From Bacteroidales bacterium UBA1800 (GTDB lineage Bacteria; Bacteroidota; Bacteroidia; Bacteroidales; VadinHA17), in contig DCFQ01000021.1 in assembly GCA_002319915.1 (NCBI GenBank), forward strand, positions 7,160 through 36,485: a stretch of DNA of 29,326 nt, read 5' to 3'. A program made the translations under genes and the position numbers. Shown piece after piece: positions 8,393-16,342 of this stretch; positions within the stretch are counted from its first letter, which is position 1; every line of letters starts with the position of its first letter. The notes beneath the pieces are model-generated. The model was not told the DNA's origin and ran no database searches. It was given only the letters and a program-made list of their open reading frames with translations.

Positions 8393-9204
8393 CAGGCATA
8401 TTTGAATTTAAATAGTCTCCTGTCGAGCAATTTCAACAGCTTATCCTGCACAAATCCGATAAATATTATCAGCAGCAGCACCGCATAAAGCTGGTCCACG
8501 TGTGAGCCCCTCGATGTTGCCATATAGATCATCGATCCGAGGCCTCCCTGCGCATTCACCATTTCTGCGATAACTATGTAAGTCCAGCTCACTGCGACAA
8601 GGTTGATTACATCCATCGAAAACCTGCTGAGCACTGACGGGATATAGAAATGCTTCATAGTCATCCAGGGTGTGGCATTCAGCGTCCACATTGTCTGTTT
8701 GAGGGCCTTCAGATGATCATCCGTCTCAATCTCTCCGATCCTTTGGGCTATTGCGGGAAGGAGGTAAACAAATATACCGAAGGCAAGGAATTCGACCTTT
8801 ACTCCAAGCCCGAGGCCGAACAGGGCCATGAAAATACCGGTTGTAGCCGGAAGCGGTGTAAAGCGTATGGCTTCGATCTGCTTGCTTACGAGGTGCCTGA
8901 AGAATGGTATCAGTCCGACGAGGAAGCCCAGTGGAATGGCTATTGCCATGGCTTGCAGGTATCCTCCAAGATTTATAAAAATGGAATAGCCGGTGTTATA
9001 CAACAGGTTCCTTTCCACAAACAGAGTCTTAAAGCATCTTATTACATCAACGGGTGAAGGCAGGATGGTAGGCTTGATCCATCCTAAAGTAGGCACCAGC
9101 CACCATAAGAACACGAGCAGCACCCATCCGAGGATGTTTATCGCAACGGCCGTTTTTCTGTCGATCTCGCCGGCGAATCTGAAGAGTTTGAGGATTTTAT
9201 CCAT
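8392..9204 (-). CDS. NitT/TauT-type ABC transporter permease
   Basis: 270-residue inner-membrane subunit of the SsuC/TauC group (BPD_transp_1 fold). A first helix at about 20-40 is followed by five further hydrophobic segments across residues 75-260, giving the usual six-helix core. The cytoplasmic EAA-like loop lies around KALKQTMWTLNATPWMTM (about 165-185), followed by FYIPSVLSRFSMD, where the ATPase docks. It pairs with the overlapping ATPase gene and with the membrane-anchored binding protein upstream. A 155-base gap with a strong inverted repeat separates it from the binding-protein gene, the only long gap in the unit. That could let binding-protein mRNA outlast permease mRNA, a common arrangement in importer operons. 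Confidence 0.88.
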   Translation of the reverse strand: MDKILKLFRFAGEIDRKTAVAINILGWVLLVFLWWLVPTLGWIKPTILPSPVDVIRCFKTLFVERNLLYNTGYSIFINLGGYLQAMAIAIPLGFLVGLIPFFRHLVSKQIEAIRFTPLPATTGIFMALFGLGLGVKVEFLAFGIFVYLLPAIAQRIGEIETDDHLKALKQTMWTLNATPWMTMKHFYIPSVLSRFSMDVINLVAVSWTYIVIAEMVNAQGGLGSMIYMATSRGSHVDQLYAVLLLIIFIGFVQDKLLKLLDRRLFKFKYA

Positions 9205-9240
9205 AAGCGATCTTATATTACATGACCATTTTAAAAACTA

Positions 9241-9331
9241 ACACAGAGTTGTACCAAGAAGTCACAGAGTTACACAGAGATATTTGCTTAAACCTCTGTG
9301 ATCCTCTGTGTCTCCTCTGTGCCCTCTGTGT
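9241..9331. repeat. CACAGAG/CTCTGTG intergenic inverted repeat, copy 1
   Basis: The left half carries ACACAGAG (9241-9248), CACAGAG (9263-9269) and ACACAGAG (9272-9279). The right half carries the complement as CTCTGTG (9294-9300), CTCTGTGT (9304-9311), CTCTGTG (9315-9321) and CTCTGTGT (9324-9331). The whole can fold into a long hairpin in more than one register. A related copy lies at 25918-25987. The position inside the operon, between the binding protein stop and the permease start, suggests a role in mRNA processing or stability; the element may also be a miniature mobile repeat. Confidence 0.75.
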
Positions 9332-9359
9332 AACTGAAAAATATAACTTATGCACCTTT

Positions 9360-10913
9360 CTATTTCCCCAGCAGCTGGAACTCGGTCCGGCGGTTAGCCG
9401 CCCTGCCCTCTTCCGTGTTATTATCAGCCACCGGTTTGTCGGGTCCGTTTCCTACAATTATGAATCTCTTGGAATCAAAATTGTATGTTTTTACCAGGTA
9501 ATCGGCGACGGACTGGGCACGCTTCCTCGAAAGCTCCCTGTTCATTGCAGCGCCACCGACTATATCGGTGTTCCCTTCGATTCGCACTCTCATTCCCGCA
9601 AATTCAACCGACAATTGCCCCAGCTGGTTCTCTATCTTCTCCTTCATCTCGGGTGTCAGGGCCCATGAACCGGTTGCGAAGTTAATAATGATAGGTTTGA
9701 TTGCGACGGCCTGTGCTTTTTCTTCGGCAGGAGAAGGCTGCTCAAACTTTATCTGGCCCTCTGCGGCGTTTGCCTCTCCCTGGAGATCAGTAATGGCCTG
9801 AACCACACCTGGATAAGAGGCTTCAGCCCACGGGACTATATTTGTCAGGTGGTTGCCATAGCCGGTCTTGTAAACGCGGGCCATCTTTGTATAGAGCTGC
9901 TGCCCGGTGATCCCGGTGAAATCGGTGCTCAATCCGAAGAAGTTCACGTTATCCCCGTAGGTTGCAAAGTGTATCTTCTTCATTCCTTCAAGTATGACAC
10001 TCACATCATCCGGCACCTGAAAGGCGGTCTTGTAGGTTTTGGCTGCCTCTGCCATTTTTGACGGGTCCTTCATCTCGGCGTTGGCGGTAAGCCATGCGCG
10101 TGAAAGCTTAATGAACAGGTCTCTTTTCTTATCCAGGACGTCCTTGCGGGCGATGAACCCGTCCATTATGATGTTCGGAAGCAGGTCCGTGCTTGTCAGC
10201 ACTCTCGATGCCCTCGATTTCAGGCACTCCTCATCGTCGGGTGACCAAACCACGGTTGCATCTGCATTTCCGGAAGTAAAGGCAGTCTTTGCGGCGAACG
10301 GATCGCCCATCGGGAGGATCTGCACATCGCTTTCAGTCAGGCCTCCTGCTTCGAGAGTGGCGTGAAGAAGTGTATTGCTTGGCCAGCCAAGAGCGCAGGC
10401 GATTTTCTTTCCCTTCAGGTCGGCGACCGATTTGATCGATTCATCGACTATGAAAACGTCGGCACCCCGGGAATCATCTATTTTCAGGAATTGCATTACC
10501 TGCATCTTGGCAAGGTCACTGCTCCTGTCCATTCCGATCGGCGATATATCGGTGGTGGTAAATATGAAATCGAGGTCGCCGTTTTTCAGGGCATCGTTAA
10601 GCTTCTGCATATCATCCATCCTCACGGCTTCGAATGTCAGCCCGAACTCCTTGTACATCCTCGAGGTCTTGTTCGGGGCAGCTCCGCCGTTGAAATAAAT
10701 TCCCGGTGCAAACCCAACAAAATTGTTGAATCCGGCCCGCAGATCGGCCCTGCCGCCATTGGAACCTTTCTTCATGTACGGATAGCCATAATAAACACCT
10801 GCTCCCACTGCACCGATGATGATCAGAAGAACCAGGAGCTGAAATCCGAAAGTCCATTTTTTCGGGAAACCGGGAATTGAAGCTCCCTGTTTTGCTTGAT
10901 AATCAGTTGCCAT
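9360..10913 (-). CDS. Membrane-anchored substrate-binding protein fused to OmpA peptidoglycan-binding domain
   Basis: 517 residues in one open frame. The cytoplasmic N-terminus (1-20) leads into one uncleaved helix at about 22-44, followed by MKKG. Residues about 57-370 look like an NMT1/TauA/SsuA-type binding protein: SVADLKGKKIACALGW (about 164-179), a ligand-domain segment DATVVWSPDDEE, and two-lobe spacing. A linker rich in Glu/Ala (about 375-405) joins a complete OmpA_C domain (406-517) with NTD (D450), LSRKRA (R465) and a final NRRTEF, the residues that grip the peptidoglycan diaminopimelate. The protein is therefore expected to be fixed in the inner membrane and to the cell wall, unlike ordinary free periplasmic binding proteins. 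It is encoded with the permease and ATPase downstream and two coiled-coil proteins upstream. The ligand is unknown. Confidence 0.85.
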   Translation of the reverse strand: MATDYQAKQGASIPGFPKKWTFGFQLLVLLIIIGAVGAGVYYGYPYMKKGSNGGRADLRAGFNNFVGFAPGIYFNGGAAPNKTSRMYKEFGLTFEAVRMDDMQKLNDALKNGDLDFIFTTTDISPIGMDRSSDLAKMQVMQFLKIDDSRGADVFIVDESIKSVADLKGKKIACALGWPSNTLLHATLEAGGLTESDVQILPMGDPFAAKTAFTSGNADATVVWSPDDEECLKSRASRVLTSTDLLPNIIMDGFIARKDVLDKKRDLFIKLSRAWLTANAEMKDPSKMAEAAKTYKTAFQVPDDVSVILEGMKKIHFATYGDNVNFFGLSTDFTGITGQQLYTKMARVYKTGYGNHLTNIVPWAEASYPGVVQAITDLQGEANAAEGQIKFEQPSPAEEKAQAVAIKPIIINFATGSWALTPEMKEKIENQLGQLSVEFAGMRVRIEGNTDIVGGAAMNRELSRKRAQSVADYLVKTYNFDSKRFIIVGNGPDKPVADNNTEEGRAANRRTEFQLLGK

Positions 10914-10943
10914 TTTTTTAACGTTTACTAAAATATTTGTTTG

Positions 10944-12074
10944 TTACTTGAAAATATCACCCAACGGGCCTGCTGAATCTTTTTCATCCCGTGATAGCTT
11001 GTGATTCGGGTTGGAGATCTTTGACGGATCAGGCACATCGATCTGGCCGGCATCCAGCTTGTTGCCGATTGAGAGCAGCTTTTCGTAAGCCTCATCGCTG
11101 TCGAAGTCGAAGGCTGTTGTGTTCCTGTCAAGGTCCTCCAGGTTCTGTGCGGTAACGGCCAGATCCTCAGAAATGCGGCCTGCAACGAACTCCAGGGCAT
11201 ATTCAAGTTTCCAGTTCTGTCCGCCAGGACCAAGGATCTCCTTCAGGATGGCAGTTGCGCCGCGGGATGCGGCAGCCATCTCCCAATCCTTTTTCATAAT
11301 CCCGATACTCTCTTCGAAGTCCTTTATCTTGTTTTCGAGGAGAGTGGCGCCTATTGCCAGCTTGCGGTCGAGGTTCGCAAAAATGTTCGAACGGGCAGCA
11401 TATTTTGTCGTCCATTCGATATTCTTCTCGAGGACTGTATTTGTGCGCGTACCTGCGGATGTAGCATTGATAAACTGCTGCTGAAGGTCGACATATTCAT
11501 CTGTTTCCTTTATGCCTGCGCCTTTTTCGGCAATCATCTTGTCCATCTGCTGTTTCAGCTCGCCGGCTTTTTTGGTCTGCTTCTGGATCTCGGTTTTCGA
11601 ACTTTCAGCTACCTTCTGCGTCTCGTGCGACATCTGCTCGAAATCGTTCCTCAGCTGTTTTATCTTGGCCTTATGCACCAGGAACTGGTCATGGGTTTCC
11701 CACATCCTCCGTTTCTGTTCCTCAAGCTCATCAAATGGGTCCCAGCGGATGATTGCCTTGTGGAATGACCGTACGATGCGGCGGAAAAGCTTGTATATCG
11801 CGGGTAACAGCAGGATGACCAGAACCACGGCAAGCACCGAGGCAATAACCGCAAAAACCTGGCTTAAAGCTGTGAATACTGCGGGGATGATCCATCTGAA
11901 TACCCCGTAACCGACAATTCCGATCAGTATTATTCCAAGAATAGCCCCGATCGGCTTTTCTCCTTTGCGCCATTTCCCGAGAGCTTCCTTACCGGTTGCA
12001 ACGAGCCTGGCATCATCAAAATACTTCATAATGGGCAGCTGGGTTACTGTCTTGGTTTCAATTTCCGTTTGCAT
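10944..12074 (-). CDS. Two-helix membrane protein with long cytoplasmic coiled coil, unrecognised
   Basis: 376 residues, no family I can name. After a polar first 40 residues come hydrophobic stretches at about 42-60 and 62-95, probably a membrane hairpin. A basic segment (KLFRRIVRSFHK) follows, consistent with a cytoplasmic C-terminus. Residues about 115-200 and 225-275 are strongly helical, with heptad-like patterns rich in Lys, Glu and Gln, resembling the helical hairpin of PspA/IM30-type or TelA-type proteins in general character only. The C-terminal 60 residues are acidic and polar. It lies 18 bases after the soluble coiled-coil gene and 30 bases before the binding-protein gene, so it is almost certainly part of the same operon and may link the transporter to a cytoplasmic scaffold. 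Confidence 0.75.
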   Translation of the reverse strand: MQTEIETKTVTQLPIMKYFDDARLVATGKEALGKWRKGEKPIGAILGIILIGIVGYGVFRWIIPAVFTALSQVFAVIASVLAVVLVILLLPAIYKLFRRIVRSFHKAIIRWDPFDELEEQKRRMWETHDQFLVHKAKIKQLRNDFEQMSHETQKVAESSKTEIQKQTKKAGELKQQMDKMIAEKGAGIKETDEYVDLQQQFINATSAGTRTNTVLEKNIEWTTKYAARSNIFANLDRKLAIGATLLENKIKDFEESIGIMKKDWEMAAASRGATAILKEILGPGGQNWKLEYALEFVAGRISEDLAVTAQNLEDLDRNTTAFDFDSDEAYEKLLSIGNKLDAGQIDVPDPSKISNPNHKLSRDEKDSAGPLGDIFK

Positions 12075-12092
12075 AATATCTGGGTTTTGTTT

Positions 12093-12800
12093 TTAAGAGA
12101 GGTTCGATTTGATCCCGGCTTCAATATCGACAATGCTCACGACCACCTGTTCCTTGGCATTGCGGATAGCACTGATCTTCCTGTCGATATCAATGAATTT
12201 GCTTTCATACTTCTGATCGATCGCAAGCAGCTGGTTATTAAGTGTAAGTTCCTGGTTCTGGAGATCCTGGATCTGCTTTGAGAGCTGCTGGATCTTTGCC
12301 CTGGTGCTCTTCAGGCTGCTGTCGAGATTGTTCTTTTCAGTGTCTTTTTCGGTCTGGAGGCCCTGTTTTTTGCCATCACCCTTGCTGATCTCCGAATCAG
12401 CTGTCTGCTGCACCAGCTCCTTGTAATGCCTGGCACTGTTGAGCAGACTGGAAGGTGTCAGAGATTTATCGATCTTCTGGGCGATCCTGAACACGGTCTT
12501 GTAAACTTCAGGAGTCGGATTCTGCTTCTCTTCAAAAAGCGATTCGGTGAATTCGAGAAAATCAAAGCCGGGCTGGTTATTCTGGTTTATGAGATTCTGG
12601 AGCCGTTGAACGAAATCTTCCACAAGTGCCTGATCCTGAGTGCCTACGGTCACTCTTTCGGATGTATTTGAAATAAAATCATCCTGTGACCTGCTGACTG
12701 ATGGCACATCCTGCTGAACAGGCTTTTCAGAAACAGGAGCTTCTGTATCCCTGATAAAGAGCCTTCTGAAATTAAATCCTTTGTCTTTTTCGGCTGTCAT
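12093..12800 (-). CDS. Soluble coiled-coil protein, first gene of the ABC operon, unrecognised
   Basis: 235 residues without signal peptide or membrane helix, so cytoplasmic. Residues 1-65 are polar and low in order. A helical region at about 55-130 (LVEDFVQRLQNLINQNNQ, then EVYKTVFRIAQKIDKSLTPSS) looks globular. Residues about 150-225 form a classic coiled coil with regular Leu/Ile spacing (AKIQQLSKQIQDLQNQELTL). No motif ties it to a known family. It is encoded first in the five-gene unit, 18 bases before the membrane coiled-coil gene, and has a perfect -7-type promoter element 37 bases upstream. Complex formation with the second coiled-coil protein is the simplest guess. Confidence 0.7.
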   Translation of the reverse strand: MTAEKDKGFNFRRLFIRDTEAPVSEKPVQQDVPSVSRSQDDFISNTSERVTVGTQDQALVEDFVQRLQNLINQNNQPGFDFLEFTESLFEEKQNPTPEVYKTVFRIAQKIDKSLTPSSLLNSARHYKELVQQTADSEISKGDGKKQGLQTEKDTEKNNLDSSLKSTRAKIQQLSKQIQDLQNQELTLNNQLLAIDQKYESKFIDIDRKISAIRNAKEQVVVSIVDIEAGIKSNLS

Positions 12801-12836
12801 CTGATTGGTTTTTTATTTAGATTCCCTGAATCAATA

Positions 12837-12844
12837 CAAAAATA
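12837..12844 (-). promoter_or_regulatory. Putative -7 element TATTTTTG of the five-gene ABC operon
   Basis: On the minus strand TATTTTTG matches the Bacteroidota consensus TAnnTTTG exactly and ends 37 bases before the start codon of the first gene, giving a leader of about 30 bases. No good TTTG is seen at the -33 position. The location at the head of the operon supports it. Confidence 0.5.
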
Positions 12845-12962
12845 AGAGTTTTTTGACTGTGTGGCTTTTGCACCGACAATTATTCACTGCTGACGGTGAT
12901 TTTAATGAATGTGCCTTGCTTGAAGCAGCTGACCGGAATACCTGGAAAACATTGGAGAGGCA

Positions 12963-12991
12963 ATACATGTTATAACATAATGATCATGTAT
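12963..12991. promoter_or_regulatory. Inverted repeat just upstream of the phosphoketolase start
   Basis: ATACATG (12963-12969) and CATGTAT (12985-12991) are perfect seven-base arms 15 bases apart. The palindrome GTTATAAC (12969-12976) overlaps the left arm. The element ends 16 bases before the phosphoketolase start codon, a position suited to an operator or leader hairpin. No regulator is known to me for this sequence. Confidence 0.35.
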
Positions 12992-13007
12992 AAGAAAAAT
13001 TAGACGT

Positions 13008-15389
13008 ATGGATGAATCATCAAAAAGCCAGGCATTTCCCCTTTCCCCGGAGGAGGCTGAAAACATAAATGCATACTGGAGGGCGGCAAATTACCTTTCG
13101 GTGGGCCAGATCTACCTTTACGACAATCCGTTGTTAAAGGAGCCCCTTAAGCCGGAGCATATCAAACCGAGGCTCCTCGGACACTGGGGCACCACTCCCG
13201 GGCTGAATTTCATTTATGTTCACTTCAACAGAGTCATAAAAGCCCGGGGTCTGAATGTGATATTCATTACCGGCCCGGGTCACGGAGGGCCGGGGCTGGT
13301 GGCGAATACCTACCTCGAAGGAACCTATTCGGAATTCTATCCGCATATTTCAGGGGATGAAGAAGGCCTGAAGAAGCTCTTCACCCAGTTCTCATTCCCC
13401 GGCGGAATTCCGAGCCATGCAGCACCCGAAACACCTGGATCGATACACGAAGGGGGCGAACTCGGCTATTCGCTTGTTCACGCCTATGGTGCGGTTTTTG
13501 ATAACCCTGACCTCATCGCGTGCTGTGTGGTCGGAGACGGCGAGGCCGAGACCGGGCCGCTTGCAGCCAGCTGGCACTCCAACAAGTTCCTTAACCCGGT
13601 GCGGGACGGCGCTGTTATCCCCATACTGCACCTGAACGGGTATAAGATTGCAAATCCGACCCTTTTTGCAAGGATCGGACGGGTCGAACTCACAAGCTTG
13701 TTTGAGGGCTACGGACACAAGGTCTATTATGTCGAAGGTGACGATCCGGAAATAATGCACCAGGCAATGGCTAACACCCTCGACATGGTTATGGACGAGA
13801 TAAGGAGCATCCAGGGTGAGGCGAGGACAAACGGATTCAGCGGGCGCCCAAGATGGCCGATGATCATACTTGTAACTCCGAAGGGTTGGACCGGTCCAAA
13901 AGTGGTTGACGATCAGAAAATCGAGGGCTCCTACCGGGCACACCAGGTTCCACTTTCGGAAGTCAGGAGCAACCCGGAGCACCTCAGGCTCCTGGAAGAG
14001 TGGATGCGCAGCTACAAACCTGAAGAACTATTCGATGAAAATGGGAAACTGAAGCCCCGGCTCGCCGGCCTGGCACCTGAAGGGAACAGGAGGATGGGTG
14101 CGAATCCACATGCCAACGGCGGACTCTTCCTGAAGGATCTTAAAATGCCCGACTTCAGGCAATACGCAGTCGGGGTTCAGAAGCCGGGTACAAGCTATGC
14201 CGAAGCCACAAGGGTGCTTGGATATTTTCTACGGGACGTTATGAATTACAATGCCGAAAACCGCAATTTCCGGATCATGGGGCCTGATGAAACCAGCTCA
14301 AACAGGCTGAATGCGGTTTATGAGGCAACAGGCAAAACCTTTGCGGCTGAGATCCTGCCGGATGATGATCATCTCTCGCCTGATGGAAGGGTCATGGAAG
14401 TGCTTAACGAGACCATGTGCCAAGGCTGGCTGGAAGGTTACCTTCTGACCGGAAGGCATGGTTTCTTCTCATGCTATGAGGCATTCATCCACATTGTCGA
14501 CTCGATGGTGAACCAGCATGCCAAATGGCTGAAAACGACACGGCAGATCGCCTGGCGCCGTCCTATCGCTTCACTGAATTACCTTCTGACCTCCCATGTC
14601 TGGAGGCAGGACCACAACGGGTTCAGCCACCAGGATCCGGGATTCATGGACCACGTGATCAACAAGAAGGCAGAAATAGTCCGGGTGTACTTGCCCCCCG
14701 ACGCCAACACCCTGTTGTCGGTTACTGATCACTGCCTGCGGAGCCGTCATTACATAAACGTAATCGTGGCAGGCAAGCAGCCTGCATTGCAATACTTAAG
14801 CATGGAGGAGGCTGTCAGGCACTGCACAGCAGGGATAAGCATCTGGAACTGGGCCAGCAATGATGAAGGAGCTGAGCCCGACCTGGTGATGGGCTGTGCT
14901 GGTGATATCCCGACTCTCGAGGTACTCGCAGCTGTCGATATCCTTCGCCGGAATTTCCCCGAAGTCAGGATCAGGGTCGTTAATGTTGTAGACCTGATGA
15001 CGCTTGAACCTGCAAGTGAGCACTCTCACGGCTTGTCGGACAAGGATTTCGATTCACTCTTCACCACCGATAAGCCGGTAATATTCGGCTTTCACGGTTA
15101 TCCCTGGCTCATCCACAGGCTGACCTACAGGAGAACCAACCACAGGAACATCCACGTGCGGGGGTACAAGGAGGAAGGAACAACGACAACTCCGTTTGAC
15201 ATGGTAGTGCTGAATGAGCTTGACCGGTTCCATCTCGTTATGGATGCCATTGAAAGGGTCCCCAGCCTTGGGAGAAAGGGTGCCTACCTGAAACAAAGAA
15301 TGCGTGACAAGATCCTTGAGCACAAGAACTACATTTCAGTCCATGGCGACGATATGCCTGAAATTGCAGACTGGGTATGGCCTTACTGA
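13008..15389 (+). CDS. xfp: Phosphoketolase (xylulose-5-phosphate/fructose-6-phosphate)
   Basis: 793 residues, full length for the family. This thiamine-diphosphate enzyme splits xylulose 5-phosphate, and often fructose 6-phosphate, with phosphate to give acetyl phosphate plus glyceraldehyde 3-phosphate or erythrose 4-phosphate. Visible hallmarks: ITGPGHGGPG with His92, SHAAPETPGSIHEGGELGY, the cofactor motif GDGEAETGP (G176-D177-G178), the LNGYKIANPT segment, GPDETSSNRL in the middle domain, and QDHNGFSHQDPGF in the pyrimidine-binding domain. It acts in the cytoplasm in a bypass that makes acetyl phosphate without losing carbon as CO2. No acetate kinase or phosphotransacetylase gene is adjacent, so the product must be handled by enzymes encoded elsewhere. 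The specificity between the two sugars cannot be told. Confidence 0.97.
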   Translation: MDESSKSQAFPLSPEEAENINAYWRAANYLSVGQIYLYDNPLLKEPLKPEHIKPRLLGHWGTTPGLNFIYVHFNRVIKARGLNVIFITGPGHGGPGLVANTYLEGTYSEFYPHISGDEEGLKKLFTQFSFPGGIPSHAAPETPGSIHEGGELGYSLVHAYGAVFDNPDLIACCVVGDGEAETGPLAASWHSNKFLNPVRDGAVIPILHLNGYKIANPTLFARIGRVELTSLFEGYGHKVYYVEGDDPEIMHQAMANTLDMVMDEIRSIQGEARTNGFSGRPRWPMIILVTPKGWTGPKVVDDQKIEGSYRAHQVPLSEVRSNPEHLRLLEEWMRSYKPEELFDENGKLKPRLAGLAPEGNRRMGANPHANGGLFLKDLKMPDFRQYAVGVQKPGTSYAEATRVLGYFLRDVMNYNAENRNFRIMGPDETSSNRLNAVYEATGKTFAAEILPDDDHLSPDGRVMEVLNETMCQGWLEGYLLTGRHGFFSCYEAFIHIVDSMVNQHAKWLKTTRQIAWRRPIASLNYLLTSHVWRQDHNGFSHQDPGFMDHVINKKAEIVRVYLPPDANTLLSVTDHCLRSRHYINVIVAGKQPALQYLSMEEAVRHCTAGISIWNWASNDEGAEPDLVMGCAGDIPTLEVLAAVDILRRNFPEVRIRVVNVVDLMTLEPASEHSHGLSDKDFDSLFTTDKPVIFGFHGYPWLIHRLTYRRTNHRNIHVRGYKEEGTTTTPFDMVVLNELDRFHLVMDAIERVPSLGRKGAYLKQRMRDKILEHKNYISVHGDDMPEIADWVWPY

Positions 15390-15402
15390 TCGAACTGGAA
15401 AC

Positions 15403-16083
15403 TCAGCCAATGGTGATATTACCCTTCGGCATAAATGAAGTATCCATAAAATACCTGGAAGGATCGGAAGGATCAATATAAACATCTACGAAACTCCTGC
15501 CCTCGAGATACCCTGCCGGATCTATTGTGTAGTCCTTGCTTGCGAAGAAGTGATCTTTGCCGGTTTTCTCATCCGTCCACCGGCATCTTATGATCCATGG
15601 ATCATTCTTTCCCATCCTGTACCTGGTGTTTTTCTCCACGGCAACCAGCTCGGCCTTTATCTTAAGTCCCTTCCTGATAAGCAGGTTATTGGCCCTGTCC
15701 CTGATCGAAAACTTCACAAAATAGAAAAAGAATAACACGAACATCAGGCCCCCGATGATTGCGCCTTTCATGTTATACGGAACAGTGTCGCCGAAATCAA
15801 TTTCCTTTGGTGAAGCCGGGTTGTATCGCACTTTGACCATGTCTCCCTTTGAAACAAAGCCCCTCCTGGATGCGGTTGCCTCAATTTTATTCCCGCCCGG
15901 GTCTGAGAAGGAAACCGTGACGGCCGGAAGGCCCTTTTTCCCGGTCGATTTATTGACCACGACGGCATCTGTGCTTGTCCCTCGTGATTTCAGGTTCAGC
16001 GATTTTATAATGCTTCCGGCGGGGAAGAGTGTAAAGATAAATGCTCCAATTGAAGCAATGAGGGCGACAGTTTTAAGTTTCAT
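15403..16083 (-). CDS. DUF3592-family membrane protein
   Basis: 226 residues. One helix at about 5-27 near the N-terminus, a beta-rich segment of about 80 residues (VTVSFSDPGGNKIEATASRR, then VKVRYNPASPKEIDFGD), a second helix at about 106-126 and a second beta-rich half with a similar ending (SFVDVYIDPSDPSRYFMD). The two halves with V.V.Y.P..P endings are the DUF3592 pattern. The function of this family is not established; it is probably an inner-membrane protein with extracytoplasmic domains. It converges on the phosphoketolase gene with 13 bases between the stop codons, so no separate terminator is visible. No functional link to phosphoketolase is implied. Confidence 0.8.
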   Translation of the reverse strand: MKLKTVALIASIGAFIFTLFPAGSIIKSLNLKSRGTSTDAVVVNKSTGKKGLPAVTVSFSDPGGNKIEATASRRGFVSKGDMVKVRYNPASPKEIDFGDTVPYNMKGAIIGGLMFVLFFFYFVKFSIRDRANNLLIRKGLKIKAELVAVEKNTRYRMGKNDPWIIRCRWTDEKTGKDHFFASKDYTIDPAGYLEGRSFVDVYIDPSDPSRYFMDTSFMPKGNITIG

Positions 16084-16306
16084 GCAGTTAGTTATTATTC
16101 ATTCATGGATTCCCGCAAACAAAATAAGCAATAATGCTGCAAAACGCAACAGATTCCACCATTCTCAATCTATTGACCTGCTAAAATTCTCTCTTACCCG
16201 GATCAAACCCGACACAATCTCTAAACATCGGAAACGTGTTGAATTTTAGGTTCATATCTTTTTGGTATTGTTAATAATCCAAGGCCCATGAATAATTTAG
16301 GAAATA

Positions 16307-16314
16307 TAATTTTG
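16307..16314 (+). promoter_or_regulatory. Putative -7 element TAATTTTG of the T9SS cargo operon
   Basis: TAATTTTG is an exact match to TAnnTTTG and ends 28 bases before the start codon at 16343. A -33 TTTG at standard distance is not seen. It is identical to the element upstream of the permease gene at 404. It fits as the start of the five-gene unit 16343-25894. Confidence 0.45.
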
Positions 16315-16342
16315 ACTAAGATTTGCATCTTACCTGAAGAGC

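Noticed and set aside
9241..9331. Repeated CTCTGTG units as a possible CRISPR array
   Set aside because: Units are only seven to eight bases, occur in both orientations, and are separated by 3 to 14 bases; there are no spacers of normal size and no cas genes.
9360..10913. Binding protein/OmpA fusion as an assembly or frameshift artefact
   Set aside because: The frame is continuous, the linker is plausible low-complexity sequence, and both domains have complete motifs.
13392..13982. Minus-strand open frame of 196 codons
   Set aside because: It is antisense to the phosphoketolase cofactor region and is a by-product of its codon use.
15755..16249. Plus-strand open frame of 164 codons
   Set aside because: It lies opposite the DUF3592 gene, which has membrane helices and family pattern; the plus-strand translation shows no recognisable domain.
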